Below, piece after piece: positions 1 through 13,041 of a DNA stretch of 64,000 nt. This DNA is from Bugula neritina (taxonomy: Eukaryota; Bryozoa; Gymnolaemata; Cheilostomatida; Bugulidae). Location of the stretch: the NCBI GenBank assembly GCA_964035545.1, contig OZ037768.1, positions 18,331,700 through 18,395,699 of the forward strand. Direction: 5' to 3'. Each line of letters starts with the position of its first letter. The first letter of the stretch is position 1. A program made the translations under genes and the position numbers. The notes under the pieces are model-generated. The model saw only the letters and a program-made list of their open reading frames with translations, made no database searches and was not told the DNA's origin.

Positions 1-1005
1 AGGTTTCAAACATAACTCAAATGCTATTCATAGCTAGTTGTTCATGACTTTCGTTACTGATAAAGCAATGGGCAAGTGGTTGAAAAAATCTTGAAACAAC
101 CTTCCTTTTGTATAGAGTGATTGTAGGAATTGAAGATTTTGAATAAGTGTCTTTCAGACTGGAATATTTAATATTCAGGAATAACCTATCAAACCACTAA
201 CACACAATGATCAACTGCAATGTGATTCCTCGACATGTATTCGGATGACGTCCAATAAAGGCTACTTGATGCCGCCACCGGTATTGCCTTGGGGAAACAC
301 AAGTTGTTATTTAGGTCCTTTAAATTCTTTCACATTATCTTTAGAAGCCAAGCAAATGTAAGTCGCTTCCATTATTAATGTTGGTGTTTGTTAGAAATCA
401 TAAATCATGTCGCTAGAAGCTTAAGAGACCCGCAGATCAATGAATACTTTGAAAACAAGCCCAAGCTACACTATCTGAGTCATAATTAATTAATTATATA
501 TTATTATTTAGTGTACTGCTAAGAGACTGCTGTTAAAAGAAATTCGGAATTCTGAATTAAAAGCAATTTTGAATGTCTGGAATTAGATTTGGAGTCAGAA
601 ATTTTCCCTACACGCACAACATGATTTTATCAACTGCCAAAAATGAAATCTTAGACTTTTCATTTTGGTATGTTAGCTGCTTCAAAGCGCAGTACTCTAC
701 TATGCCCTAATAATTCTTGAATAAGTTTAGTACAACATATGATAAACATAAATACCTATAAGTACTAGGGCCTAGGCAGTTTCTTTAAGATTGCAGTCAG
801 TAAAGTTGAAAAAATGCTTTGCAGGTAAATTAATTGTACACCTTATCATATATACAGGTAAATTCATTGTACAATTTATATCTTAAGATAATTAGACTTA
901 GCGTGGTTCTACAATTTCACTTTCAACATAAAATATCATATTCATATCTGCAGGCTACAAATAAGTTATGTTTTAATATAATACTCAACTATCAGCTTTA
1001 CTAAC
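1..1005. other. Intronic DNA downstream of the last dystroglycan exon seen
   Basis: I see no convincing next dystroglycan exon in this AT-rich stretch. A more GC-balanced patch at about 230-310 reads open on the minus strand for a short distance, but it lacks Thr/Pro bias or any dystroglycan motif and has no clear splice pair. Confidence 0.5.
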
Positions 1006-1117
1006 CTGGGTGGTGGCTTCTGTTTCAGAATTGTCAGTTGTGGTGGCTGTGCTAGATGTAGTCGGGGCTTTGGTGGTTACCGCTTGAGTTGGCTGTGCAG
1101 TGGTTGGCGTAGATGCC
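1006..1117 (-). CDS. DAG1: Dystroglycan exon 4: mucin-like Thr/Pro-rich segment
   Basis: This 112-base exon encodes about 37 residues dominated by Thr, Ser, Ala and Pro (for example ASTPTTAQPTQAVTTKAPTT). It begins after a TGTAG acceptor and ends phase 0 at a GTTAGT donor. This matches the O-glycosylated mucin domain that follows the furin site in alpha-dystroglycan, where matriglycan is attached in vertebrates. Vertebrate DAG1 has its mucin domain in a single large exon, so this fine splitting differs. Confidence 0.75.
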
Positions 1118-4100
1118 CTACAGTAATTAGTAAAGTGACATAAAAAATAATAAAACATAAAACAACTATTAGAAATATAATCATATAGAAATAAATTTTT
1201 TATACACCCTTTTGTGTATTTTCATGGAGTAACTAGTTTGCCTTAAAAACAGCAATACTTGAGTTCCTGTCATTATCAAAAGACTTTCTAAAAGTAAACC
1301 AGATATTTTCATAATTTGTTGTAGCCGAGGGCAGATTACTCCCCATCAGTGTAATAGAAATATGTCAAACCAGTTTCTGGGGATATCAAATTTCGCAAGC
1401 CATTGGCTCGTGTTAAGAAACAAACAACATTTTTTAATGACATTTTTCAGTTGATACTAGATTCTTGAAAACTAGAGAGAGCTGTGAAATTGAAGCTAAA
1501 CGAACCGATAGGTTATTTTCTAGGTTGTAGCTCATGTTACATTCTCTGCTAATTACTCTGGTATTATATACTTTGCAGGCTGTGTGTTTTATAAAGCTTT
1601 ATTCACAAATCAAAGACGGGAAAAATACTATATAAAATATTATAAGTTGCGCTGTTAATGCTATACTTTGTACCGTGTAATTAATGACACTTATTGTTTT
1701 TATTCATAATAGTTTATTTCAGCAGTAGTTGTTGAAAATTACTTGGCAATTCTGAAAACATGGTTTAGATGAAAATTAATCAATTTCAATTTAACTTTAC
1801 TTTTATCCAAAGTAGCTACAGCTGTTTCTAGTGCATCACAACTTTAGCAAATTTTAAAATTATTTCAACAACTTAACATTTTCATTCCAACTGATTTATG
1901 TAAATCAAATAAATTTTGATGTTGTGTTTAGGGCACAATAGTATAGTTTGAAAACACTACAACTTTTTTTAATAACTAAATTACGACTCTGCAAACCTTT
2001 GATGAAGCTATGAAAGAGTCTTTCAAAAATTCAATTAAGAAATTGCAAGATGAGTTTATTGTCATACATTCACGATTTGTTAATACAAAGTGTATTTATA
2101 GAATTGTTTTGCTCCAATTATTGGAGATGTATTGAATGCTGATTGATTGCAGTTCAAATGTAAAAATAATTCATTAAAGACTTGATGATGTAATTGGTTA
2201 AGGAATAGGCATATGATGAACACAGCCAACTGTTCAAACCATCTCGAGGAGCACTTGTTACTAATTCTGTCTTGTAACAGTAATGCGAGTTGATATTTCT
2301 ATAGACACTGTAATAGTTACACAAGCAATTGACATTTTTGCATCAATTTTCATTTTATGCTAATTCTATATTCACTTGTATGGCTCTAATGGAATCTGGA
2401 ATTACGGCAAGATATTGACTTTTTTCATTCATGAGTGAAACTAAAAAGATTCTCTGTAAACAGAAATAAAAGATATGTAACAGTTTTTTAATGCACCTGT
2501 TAAAACTTCTGATAGATAACTTACTCTATTGTGTACAAAACTCTTCTTAAAAATCTGACATCTATGATAAAGTGGCTGGTTTTATGTAACCTCATTTGCA
2601 TAACAAAAAGTACACAAGAAGTGTAAAAAATATATTAATAAACATTATTAGCTGCCATGTTGACACATGAGAAAATGGTAGAGGCAGTGTGTATAACGTG
2701 TCTTGTGAACCAATATGTAAGATGATCTATTAAGTTGTAATTATTTCTGTAAATAGCTGATAATGTCTGAATCAGGAGCCTTAGGGAATGCTACTAAAGG
2801 AGCTAATATTGCAATGGTTTCTATATGCCCAGGAAGCTTGCTTATGCTTTGTTGTGAAATAAACAATGCTTTGCTGTTGCATTATTCAGTTTGTTCAGCA
2901 ATTATTAGGTTCAGAAGCGAGTAACAAATCAATGTTATTATGTGCACAGCACCAATTCATGAGAATAGCCTGTTTTTCTAAATTGATATTATCTAAGCAG
3001 GGTCGCATGCAAAACCAAACAGTATTTTTTACCGACATTAATATTTTTGGGCGCCAGTCACCCAAATGCACTAAATCACCCCTGCATCATACTGAGCGTA
3101 ATAGTTGTAACTGCAAGCAGTCCCGTATTTCACTGTATATAACTGATAACTTTCTAAATGCTAAATGCAAAAATAAATAAATGTCTCACTATTTACATGT
3201 AAATGTTTGGCTTGTTGTGAAATGTAGAAATCAATATTAAAAAACCACAGCTCTGACATTTAACATTCTCTATATCAGCAGATGTGTGAATGTATTCATT
3301 CATCATTTAAAATATCTGTTGAAGTTAGTTTTGAGGCACAAGAAGCGAGATAATAATCATGGTGGTTGTGAAGACTCATTCTAAAACATTTTTTTAACAA
3401 AGCAGTGAGCAATTAGACGTGATAAGTTATCTCATTTCATCATGCAGTATTATATAAAAATGAGTAAAGAGATGACGAGTAAATCAAGCGCAAAGTCTAC
3501 ATGTCTGTGAATCAACTCTGATAAAAAGATTAGCCTTTTATATGTGAATCTGTAAGCTGAATCAAGCGACAAAATGTGCTAGAATTACATAAAGCAGCAT
3601 AATAAGATTGTTAGTGTGCAGCACGTGAAGAAGTAGTTACGGTAGTGAGTAGATATAGTAAGGATTCTGGTACTTACTGGGTAGTGGTAGATTCTCTATC
3701 TACAAAAAAGAACCACTTCATAAGACAATTCTTAGTATAAGCTATTTTTTAACACTCAATAAAAAACAATTTTTTTTCAATGTGAAATAGCAATTGGTTT
3801 TTAGATTCAGATTCAGCCTTATTTTGATGCCAAATATCGCAATAGGAAAACATAACTAGTCCTTATTGAGATTAAATGAATATGCGCTTCAGTGTATCAA
3901 ACCACCTCTCAGATTTCTTTAAATTTCAATGAGTAATTATTGCATATATATGTATCAGCAAAATCAGGTAATAATATAAATTTTCCTTTTTTTCAATTTC
4001 AAAAAAATTAATTTGGGCAAAATTTTAATATGGTAATTAAAACTAACTGCTATTACAACTTTCAATGAAATAATAAACTAGCAGTCACATGACTTAAAAC

Positions 4101-6627
4101 TACAGCAGTAAGGTAACAGAAAGCTCTTGATATCGACAGCTGGCCTATCAGAAATAAGTTTGTAAGAAATGCTGGACATGTGCAAGCATCTATTTTCTGA
4201 GTGCATTAGGTGAAATCACTGCACATTTTAATTGTCTTCTGCCTGAATGAAATTAACTAGAAATGATTGGGTTAAACTTTGTTAAACAATAGCTCAAATA
4301 TTTCATACTACAATCACACTTTTCTCTGCATATATCTGAAAAGAATTACAGCATTATTTTGATTTTTAGTCACAAAAGTGAGCATTGTCATTTTAAAGGT
4401 GAGTGCGCAATAACTTCAACAAACTAGTGATACAACTACAGAAAAACAACAACAATCGTTTTATTAAATGTTTGCTTGACTAGATTTTAGTTTAAGTTTA
4501 TATAAGGTGCGATGTATCGCATTACAAAGGATGGTGATTGAAAATAAAACACCGAGCAGCTTAGTAAGCTGTGTAGTCACGCCATTTGCATTGATCTGTT
4601 TTCTTCGGGTCTCTTTCATTACATGCCAGCTATTATTCTGACTTTTAGTCACCATGCTTCAACAATTACTTCTTAATAATTGCTTTTGTAATTGTTGAAT
4701 TGAATTTCTTACTGACTTTTTATCCAACATGCTATAATGCACCTCCACTATGCATTATTAATAAGCCAAAGAAGACAGTATAACTTAAGCTGCTGGATAT
4801 AGTATAGTCAAATACACTGGAGGAATTTGAGATCTTAGATTTATAACAATATTATGACACACAGGAAATGCAGTAAAGTACATAACAATACAATTTTTAT
4901 GAGCCATTAAAGCTCATAGTCCATAATACAGGTTATCATGATCAGTCAACCAATGAGATAAGCGTGGGATTTTAGACAGCCCACCTTGAGATTAGCCCTT
5001 AATTACAAATGCAACGATACACTTTAGGAGGTGCACACTTTTAGTGTAAAAATACTAAAGAGCCTAGCCTAAGTTGAGGCCATGTTTATTCGATAAAACC
5101 TATTGTTGAAAAGTTGAGAAAAATTGAAAAAGCTTGAAATACTCGAAAACCCCTACCAGATAACCTGACCCAACTTGAAATACTCTAGAACGCTTACCAG
5201 TAGTGCTAAAAGTTGGTGTGATTGTTGCCGTCACCAAAACCTGCCTTTTCAATCTTCTTTTGGTCGGAACCTTTGGCTGGTTACTTTGCACTTGCCAGCC
5301 ACTAATTGCAAAGCCAAGAGTTTTGCCCAAAGTACCGTCTTTAGCAGAAGTCTCCAGTTTCTCCAAGATGTCCATGTGTTGGGTTTTGACGGCTCCACAC
5401 CCAACAATCCAGCTGAGGACACTCAGTTTCCCCTCAACTGGCTGGCTGTCACCTCCTCCAGAGACCAGAGCTTCACTGGAGTCCAGCTCTTCGCCATCTG
5501 CTGTCAGAAAAATGTGCTCAGGGTTCAAGGACAAATGTGCTGCCGCCTTGTATACTAAACCCATTTTCTGAGAGTTGGACAAGTCTTTGATGTCTTCATT
5601 GATTTTTGTGTACACGACTGTGATTGAATCGTGAGGCTTGCATACTATCTGCTCATTGGATTTAGCGGGCTGGGCAACTTGGTTTTTGGTTGATTGCACA
5701 ACGCCGATGGCAAACATCTCTTCACCAACAGTTAGTATGTAGACACCCCTGTCTTTGGCTGTCGGAATACCGGTCAGCTTGTTGGTGTCTTTGTCAAACT
5801 CCAACCAAGATGGGAGTCCTTGACCACCAGTTTCTTTCACCTGTAAGAGTAATAAGCACAACTTATGACTAAAGTACTACATAGTATTGTCAAATTTTCT
5901 CACACAACAATAAAATGACTATTGAGAACTAGTGGCCATCAATGAAGATAAAATTGAACTTTCTATTGAACAAATGGAGAGACACGAGTAACTATGGCAT
6001 TAGGTTACAGTCTCAATCATTTTGTGTTAAGAACAATAATGTTACATGCACTGTGGTGCCTCGGGACTGAGTGGCCTTTGTTGTAAAATTCAGTCGCTCT
6101 GCAAGTGTCAATATAGCTGACTTGACAAGCCGGAGCTTTGAAGGATATCCATCATCAGACAATTATCAATACTAATAACATAATTTTTACTAGATTACCC
6201 ACTTTCAATAGCTTAACAAACAGCTGGTAAGCTTTCGATAACAAACAATGCATGTAGTATGTATTTATAACACAAATGATACATGCAGATGGTAAATAAT
6301 GCGTCCATGTTGACCTGACCAATGAGCAATCAGTGTATGACTAATACAAGTGAGTCAGCTTCGAATCTCTTAGCTTTTCACCAACCTTAAGAAAGATAAT
6401 GATTTACCACGCTTACAGGAAACTGATATGAACCAGTGAACTTTATTAATAAGTTAATGAAATTATTAGGTTACCTGAACATCCTGGCCAGGAAAATCTT
6501 CTGGGTTTATGTGGTAGGTGAATATCTTATCTACAGTAGCAGTGGCATCTTTTAGTGGTAACTTGGCACTAGCTGGTAAAAGCAAAGCCAGAGAAATGGC
6601 TAGCAGCATTTGATAGAAACCAGCCAT
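1006..6627 (-). CDS. DAG1: Dystroglycan (DAG1 homolog), 5' part of gene, runs off the left edge
   Basis: Four exons join in frame (6627-6475, 5840-5198, 3699-3678, 1117-1006), all with GT-AG introns, giving 310 residues of an open-ended protein. Order seen: hydrophobic signal peptide (about 1-22), CADG/immunoglobulin-like domain (about 28-100, with the family motif PSWLEFD then LTGIP), ribosomal-S6-like domain (about 120-240, ending with LSWIVGCG and a GWQV motif), a dibasic furin-type site RRLKR (246-250), then Thr/Pro-rich mucin-like sequence. Human alpha-dystroglycan has the same order, including a furin site after the GWH motif and a disulfide across the S6-like domain. Here Cys118 and Cys199 have nearly the human spacing. 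Dystroglycan is a laminin receptor that ties basement membrane to the dystrophin-linked cytoskeleton. The C-terminal half, with the second CADG domain, SEA-like autoproteolysis site, transmembrane segment and dystrophin-binding tail, lies beyond base 1. Family assignment is strong; the last exon is uncertain because no further exon was recognised before the edge. Confidence 0.88.
3678..3699 (-). CDS. DAG1: Dystroglycan exon 3: 22-base microexon
   Basis: A 22-base exon lies between a strong TTTTTTGTAG acceptor and a GTAAGT donor. It is entered in phase 1 and left in phase 2, giving DRESTTT plus part of a Gln codon. It fits the reading frames of exons 2 and 4 exactly and adds Ser/Thr to the mucin region. 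Exons 2 and 4 cannot be joined directly in frame, which supports its reality, but the assignment rests on splice signals and phase alone. Confidence 0.7.
5198..5840 (-). CDS. DAG1: Dystroglycan exon 2: CADG, S6-like domain and furin site
   Basis: A single 643-base exon encodes residues 52-265. It starts after a CAG acceptor and ends at a GTAAGC donor, phase 1. It carries the rest of the CADG domain (PSWLEFDKDTNKLTGIP, about 61-77), the whole S6-like domain with the paired cysteines 118 and 199, and the basic site KRRLKRQ (245-251), where alpha-dystroglycan's N-terminal module is normally released by furin-type proteases. Conservation of this site and of the two cysteines suggests the released N-terminal domain is ancient. 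Reading through the donor reaches a stop after about 30 codons. Confidence 0.9.
6475..6627 (-). CDS. DAG1: Dystroglycan exon 1: signal peptide and start of CADG domain
   Basis: Fifty-one codons from the ATG at 6627 to a GTAACC donor, phase 0. The first about 22 residues are a typical secretory signal (MAGFYQMLLAISLALLLPAS then an AKL cleavage region). The remainder (DKIFTYHINPEDF) starts the first CADG strand set. I chose this ATG because it is directly followed by the hydrophobic core and leaves no room for an earlier in-phase start with a signal. An upstream 5' UTR exon is possible and cannot be seen. Confidence 0.87.
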
Positions 6628-9600
6628 AGCTTTCACTCTCTACAATTAGAATATGTACCCTATGAGGACTAGTAAATAGAGCATATAGAAACACAATGAC
6701 AGCAACAAACAAACCAATAGGATAAAGTAGCTAAGACAACCATTCTCAGTGTTCATACAAGTTAAACTTAATTGCTGTGCATTTAGAAATCTGATAACCT
6801 GAAAAGATGGACAATTAACTAACGAAACACCAGTTAATGATCTGCCTATTTGCGCTTTCTAATACTTACATCTATTGATAATGTTTTATTTATGCAATAA
6901 GTCATTCTCCAAAATTATAACCTTTCAAGAATAAGGTAATGCTTTCAACACATTCCAAAATCAATATTTTCTTCATTAGTTGTTTGTTTACGTAAAATTC
7001 TTCAATTCCAAATGCCAATTCTTCTCTAACAAACATTTCTCTTTAAGAGCATATGTACCAAAATATTTGATGCTAAGATCCATATTAAGCTGTTGTACCC
7101 TGGAATACCAACCAGTATTACATGATCCCAGGCTAGTATTTAGTCAAATCTGAATAACAATATTATATTCCATGTGTGTGTACTGTATATCATGTGTATT
7201 ATATTTACTATACCAGTCGGTATGCTGTAGAATGCCAAATTATAGAGTGGTAACCAAGGTAAACTGGCATTATCAGGAAATCATACTTTTACATTAGTAA
7301 ATTTATTCCAACGTATTAATACACGACTTAATGTGTCATTAGGCTTGATACAGCTACACATTAATACGTGGTTCATGAGAGATGGAATTATTAACAGAAA
7401 AATTAATTGAGTCATCACGGCATGGAGAAATAGATGCAAAGATTCTAGTCAGAGATTTCTACATATGAAGGATATTAAAAGCCTCCTAACTCTTCGCTTT
7501 ATACCAGACATTGATAACTAACAAAGTGTAGATTTAAGAACATGCTATAATAAAACATAGTATAAGATCTTTATCTTTAATTATTTCAACTACATGGCTA
7601 TCAAAATGGATTACGATTTTTGGTCATTACTTAAGTGGAGCTAACGATAAAAAGGAATATTTAAACTAGTCTTTCCTGCGAGCAAATAATAAACTCTCTG
7701 TACTATGTAGAAATTATAGATAATTGTATTATTTAGGCTGCAATTCATGTGAACTCAAAAGTCCTCCAGGCAACCGATTAGCTGTTGTGGCCACAGCTCT
7801 CAAAGGTACGAGGACTCACGAGGTTAGATTTGAACTCAAATAGTACAATTTACTGTCTATATCAATTTGTTGAATTACACCAGCGACGTTTCAATATGCA
7901 ATGTAATATGCACAGGGCTGTGAAAATATTGTATCGCCTTTGTGCGAGTGCAGTGATAGCTGTTTATATAATATACACCGCCATTATGAATTTCAGTGCA
8001 AATGCAGAGTTCTCACCATTCGATGAAATAATCGTCTCCCTTGTGCATTATTTATCACCTAGTATTGACAAATGAAAGTGTAATATTGGTCCCTGTGTTC
8101 ACATTCGTTTTTATAAAATTGAATTCAACTATTGGGAATAATTAGTAAGTGATTAAGCGGGATTGGTTACATGATAGTCTGAAACAGGACTGTTATAGGT
8201 GCTAGATTACAAGCTAAAGGTGACTGTAGAAACTAACTGACAGATTCAGTCAAACTAACCGGTAACTACATAATTGCTATCAGGTGGAACTAAACTTTGT
8301 AGAAAATTACTCCAATTACTGCTTATAATCAATGCAGTGAGCTAATTATTAAAAAAGAACCAAGGAGAAATTTAGATATGTGTGAAATTTTGTGCTGCTA
8401 GTTCTTTACACACATTTCCAACTTTTAGACAATTGTAACATGATTTTAAAACTAAACGTGATTTCTAAATTCAAAATGCTGGCTAGGGTTTTGAGATTTT
8501 ATTGAGAATTTTGAGGCTGTCACGAAATGCTGCTGCAGGATTTCAAGACAATAGCTGTTTGGTATGCTAATGTGTGCTGCAATATCATATGGTAACAGCA
8601 TAAGAGTGTCACTTCCTTCCTCCATATTTTAGATGCATTCAAATAATTCACTAATTCAGCCAAGTATTGCATCACAGAACAACGTAACTGTGTTTTACCA
8701 TATAGGATTTAGTAATACAGTTTTGGCACAAGTTAGCAGCATACCATAGAGCTGCCAAACGTTTTGTATCATCTACTAAACAATGTGTGCACTTTCCTAC
8801 AGTAGGCTGCATAGTTTTGTAGATACACAAATAAAAAGGTTACCAGTAATCAGGCTATTTATCCAACTCAAAATAATTTTGATAGAAAACCGTGATGACA
8901 ATTAGTACAGGTATATCATCATTTATAAAGAGCCCAAAGGGGATGAAAGATTTGAAAAGCAAAATGGCTACTCAATAGTTTCTGTCAACCTCAATATTAT
9001 TATTTGAAACAAAATAAAAATAATGGTTATAATAAAGTGGGAAACTACGTGAGGTTCTCAGCTACTTTTGTGTTAGTTGACTGGTAGAAGTGAAAACCTG
9101 TTTTGAACTAAACTAGACAAGAATAACTTTAGACTGAACATAATAGCTGGTTAGTGATTCAAATTCAGGACAAAAGGCGCAGGTAATATTCAGTAGACAC
9201 CCGCACAAAGGCACTATTCCGTTATGATGGGGATGTATCAAGACTGCTTGACACATCCTTAGCTGTTTAAGGATAATCATTATGCTGTACAAACTACAAA
9301 CCGAGCCAAGGAATGACTGGCTACTATTCTGCTATCTATCTCCACTTAGAATTTGACGCCTTTGCTTTTGTTTTCATATAAGTGAAACAAAAACCTAATA
9401 TATCCAGATTGTAGATAATAAAAAGCCAACATATTTCATTTATGTATCAAGTTATATTAATTTAGATACAGAATATCAAAATGATTGCTAGAATGGTATA
9501 TAAAGAAACCCTAGACTAGGGCATCAGGTTCTTCATTTAGGATCAAGTTGCTAGAAGGACGGTTGGAATGTTTAGCTCAAGTTCTAAGCATGGCTTGAAT

Positions 9601-12600
9601 TAGAGCATGAAGGAATTACTGCTAGCCACCCTCAAGCATGAAAGCTAACCTAAATTCTTGTTAACCTGTAGGTGCTAATTTGACTTGAGTTGCTGAAACA
9701 AATTAACGGAATCTGAATCAGACTGGTGAAAATTATCATGTTCAGTGGCTACGTGAAAAACTTAATTTATTTTTATGTAGTCAAGCTTAATTCTACGTCT
9801 ATATGTGATAAGATTAGAATAAAGGTTTTGAAATCAAATGTTAATAATCAACATTAGCTTCCAACAAAAGCTAAAAGTTATGCCTTCAAAAATTTTACAA
9901 TCGCTGAGCACTAACCATCAACAACAAGTTATTGCAAAGCCAAAGAAAACTAGACTTTTAACTGTCTGCATAACTCGGGAGCTGTTTCTATTTTTATAAG
10001 CGTAAAATACTCATTCAAACTTTTCTTGCGTTTGAGCAATGACTTGTAGTAACTTTTTCAAGTGTGATTATTGATTGTTATCGGCTTATTGTGATCGAAT
10101 AAAGCAAAGTGTCTAGTTTTTTCGTAATCTTGTCGCAGTTTTTTATGTCTAACAATGCAGTTGCACAATTGCACTGTTCATGACACAACTTTAGAACCAG
10201 TTTGACCTAAATTGGTAGTTATTAAACTTTAAACTTAAAGGACTACTGCTCAATAAATAGTCATTTCTTTACACTGAGCTCTCCATAAATGACTGGAAAG
10301 TTAGTAGAAGCAGAGATTATCGTGGTAAACGCAAGCTCATGATATCATTCAGATTAGCTTTAATTCAAGAGTTGAAGCATCTAACAAATGAAAATTGTAT
10401 AAATATTTGATTTTCTCAGAAGCAGTAGTTTCAATGCTGTTGGGTAGCTTGCGGCTGGACAAAGCCTGGATTAGCAACAGTCTTGTGGTATTTTCTATTC
10501 ACTCGTATACTACTCTTCTTTAAAGTAGCCTACTCAATCCACACGCCTTATATTAATCAACTATCAAATTCATTATTCCAATTACTTGGCGAAAGTTTAA
10601 AAAAGTCACGTATATTACATACAAACGTGGTATGTAAGTGAATCCCGGTTACTCATTTCAAATACACCAGTCAAATCGGCCAATAAAACATTTGTTGTTT
10701 AGCATCTTGGACATTTGATCAGTTGCTAATTTTAGTACTAACAGTTGAAGATTATGATTAACACAGAATTAGCATTTGAGTTAATTCTTACAACTGTTTC
10801 AGCTGTACAATTATTCTCTCCTCCTGAAGCTGTCTAATTCGTTAATGAATTAATAAGTGTACACAGTTCCACTTGTGCGCAAAGATTAGCTGAGTAAATG
10901 AGTAAAATATGCATAAATCAACAACCAAACAAGAACTGTAATGAGTAAATGAATATGAGCAGAATGCGTAGCACCTTTATCACCGAGTGCCCTAACTTTG
11001 GCTCTGACTCGCTAATAAACGCTAATTTATAGATATTTCTATTATCAGACAGATGTTAAAATAGTCAAACTGGGAGTACAGACGAGCAAATATTAACACT
11101 GTTTTTGTGTACAGCCTCGCTTAGTACTTCTATTAGCAGCTAAGCCCAAAGCTCAGTGGGTGAGCATTAAAAAACCTAACTTATATTCTTAATATCAAAC
11201 ATCACAGCTGGACTTTACTTTTATCTATTCTTACTTCAATATTATTCTTTAGGTGTAAATCAATACCATATCTGAGAATGTAGATGGCTGTAAGTTAGTA
11301 AGATTACCATGTAATGAGAGATGTTAAAACATTATCCCTTAAGTTAGGAGAATTTGAAGGGCACAGACAGCTGGCCAGCTGAGCAGACGGCATGATAGTT
11401 ACAGTTACGTATTGTCTAACGAGATACACCGCAGTTTCCTATTTCTAACAATAATAACTAAATGTTCAATACATGCTATCATATCTTCACCAAAATTAGA
11501 GGAATATATAGTTGCATGTCTTAGTTTCTCTAAGCTGTATACTTATGACTATATATTGAAAAATCTATACCAGTGTATAGGCCTACCCAAATTACTGTAA
11601 GAATGTAGTCGGATGGATACAATGAGTATGGTAAGGTATTGGGTGCAACACATTATAGCCTAATAACAGTAACTGATCATTAATATAAAATTATAATAAT
11701 ATCCGCTAGTCTATGACTCGTGTGGCTATTCCTATTGTAGTTTTAAACAAAGAGCACTACAGCTCTTATTGTTGGTAAACAAAAATGTATGAATTTAAGG
11801 ATTATTAGCGTGTAGCAGTTTAAACTAAGTATAAAACCCACAACTAGCAGGTGTAGGAGACCCCCTTAAAGCGCAGCACACATACTCAGCTCTCTGTAGT
11901 GAGCTCACAGCAAGATTTAATTAAACAATTATTGGACATGAAGCAGAGCTAATGAGTTTTAGTTTTATAGTGTGCTAAGATTCTATCAGACCGACCTTTT
12001 CTAAACAGGTAGTACTTTTAAAAACTTGCCTCAATTTCAGACAAATTTTAATTTCGTACTCAATTAGTATCTATTTTTTGAAGAAGACTTTTATACATTT
12101 AACATGGCAGTTATCAAAATATAGAATTAAAAAAGGGAGGACTTGAATATTGGACTGAAAAGTTTGAAACAGCTATAACTCATTAATCTGTTTTGCTTCA
12201 ATATAATCTAATTTTCGGTATTCAAAGAGCCTTCAAATGTTTTCAATTACCACCATCTTGCATATAACTATAGGCATATTAAAAAGTAAGGGGTTAAAGA
12301 GGTTTCAAACTAAAACACAGTCACATGTCCTATTAGTAACAATTCAATAATTTACAGTGAGTGAGCTACTGCAATATCTAACTATCAGTTATACTAATTG
12401 GCTGTGAAGCAGACTTTTTATTTATTAAAAACTTAGTCTGGCCTATTTTAAAAGACATAAAATACAATGAAAATAAAAGAGCAATCTAAAAGGATATAAG
12501 TATAAGAAAAAAGGAAAATAAAATCTAGCTAAATTGTTTATAAGTTTTACCTGATTTCTCTGTCAAAATGTATAATGCCTCCTGGTGTCTGTGATATCGG

Positions 12601-13041
12601 TCACAATGGAAATGAACTCGAAACAATGTACTGCAGAGTATAGCGTGAATGAATGGCATAAGATGAAACTGTTGTTCATATGCCTTAATTATAATAATGT
12701 GCGAGACACAATTTTGAAATAGTTGCAGCACCGGTGTGCTTATCCAATGAGCATTTAGGTGCTCATAGTTGGTTACACCCACTAAAAAAACAAGAGAAAA
12801 TAACTCCTAATGTATGCCTAGTTGTCCACAGCTAACTGCCCAATCCTTTGAGTGGTTATTCAAAAATGCCGATTAAAAGAGGATCAATGTATCAATGTAT
12901 GTAACTATTTTCTAAAGGTAAGACTTAAAAATGTCCAGGAAGTATATGAATATATAACATAGCAACCTTCTGACTTTTCATTATATACATAACTTTTTAT
13001 TATGTTGTTTGAATATGAATTGCATTGTTAAGAAAGTTATA

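Noticed and set aside
230-310. GC-balanced patch that might be the next dystroglycan exon
   Set aside because: Translation lacks Thr/Pro bias and any CADG motif, and no matching acceptor/donor pair with phase 0 entry was found.
2866-3180. 104-codon open frame in the dystroglycan intron, opposite strand
   Set aside because: No recognisable motif and AT-rich composition like the surrounding intron. Best explained as chance.
5175-5571. Two plus-strand frames of 122-127 codons
   Set aside because: Both are antisense shadows of dystroglycan exon 2.
7785-8075. 96-codon open frame
   Set aside because: No family motif or splice context, and the 5' part overlaps sequence resembling a tRNA B box (GGTTAGATTTGAACTC). 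Coding could not be supported.
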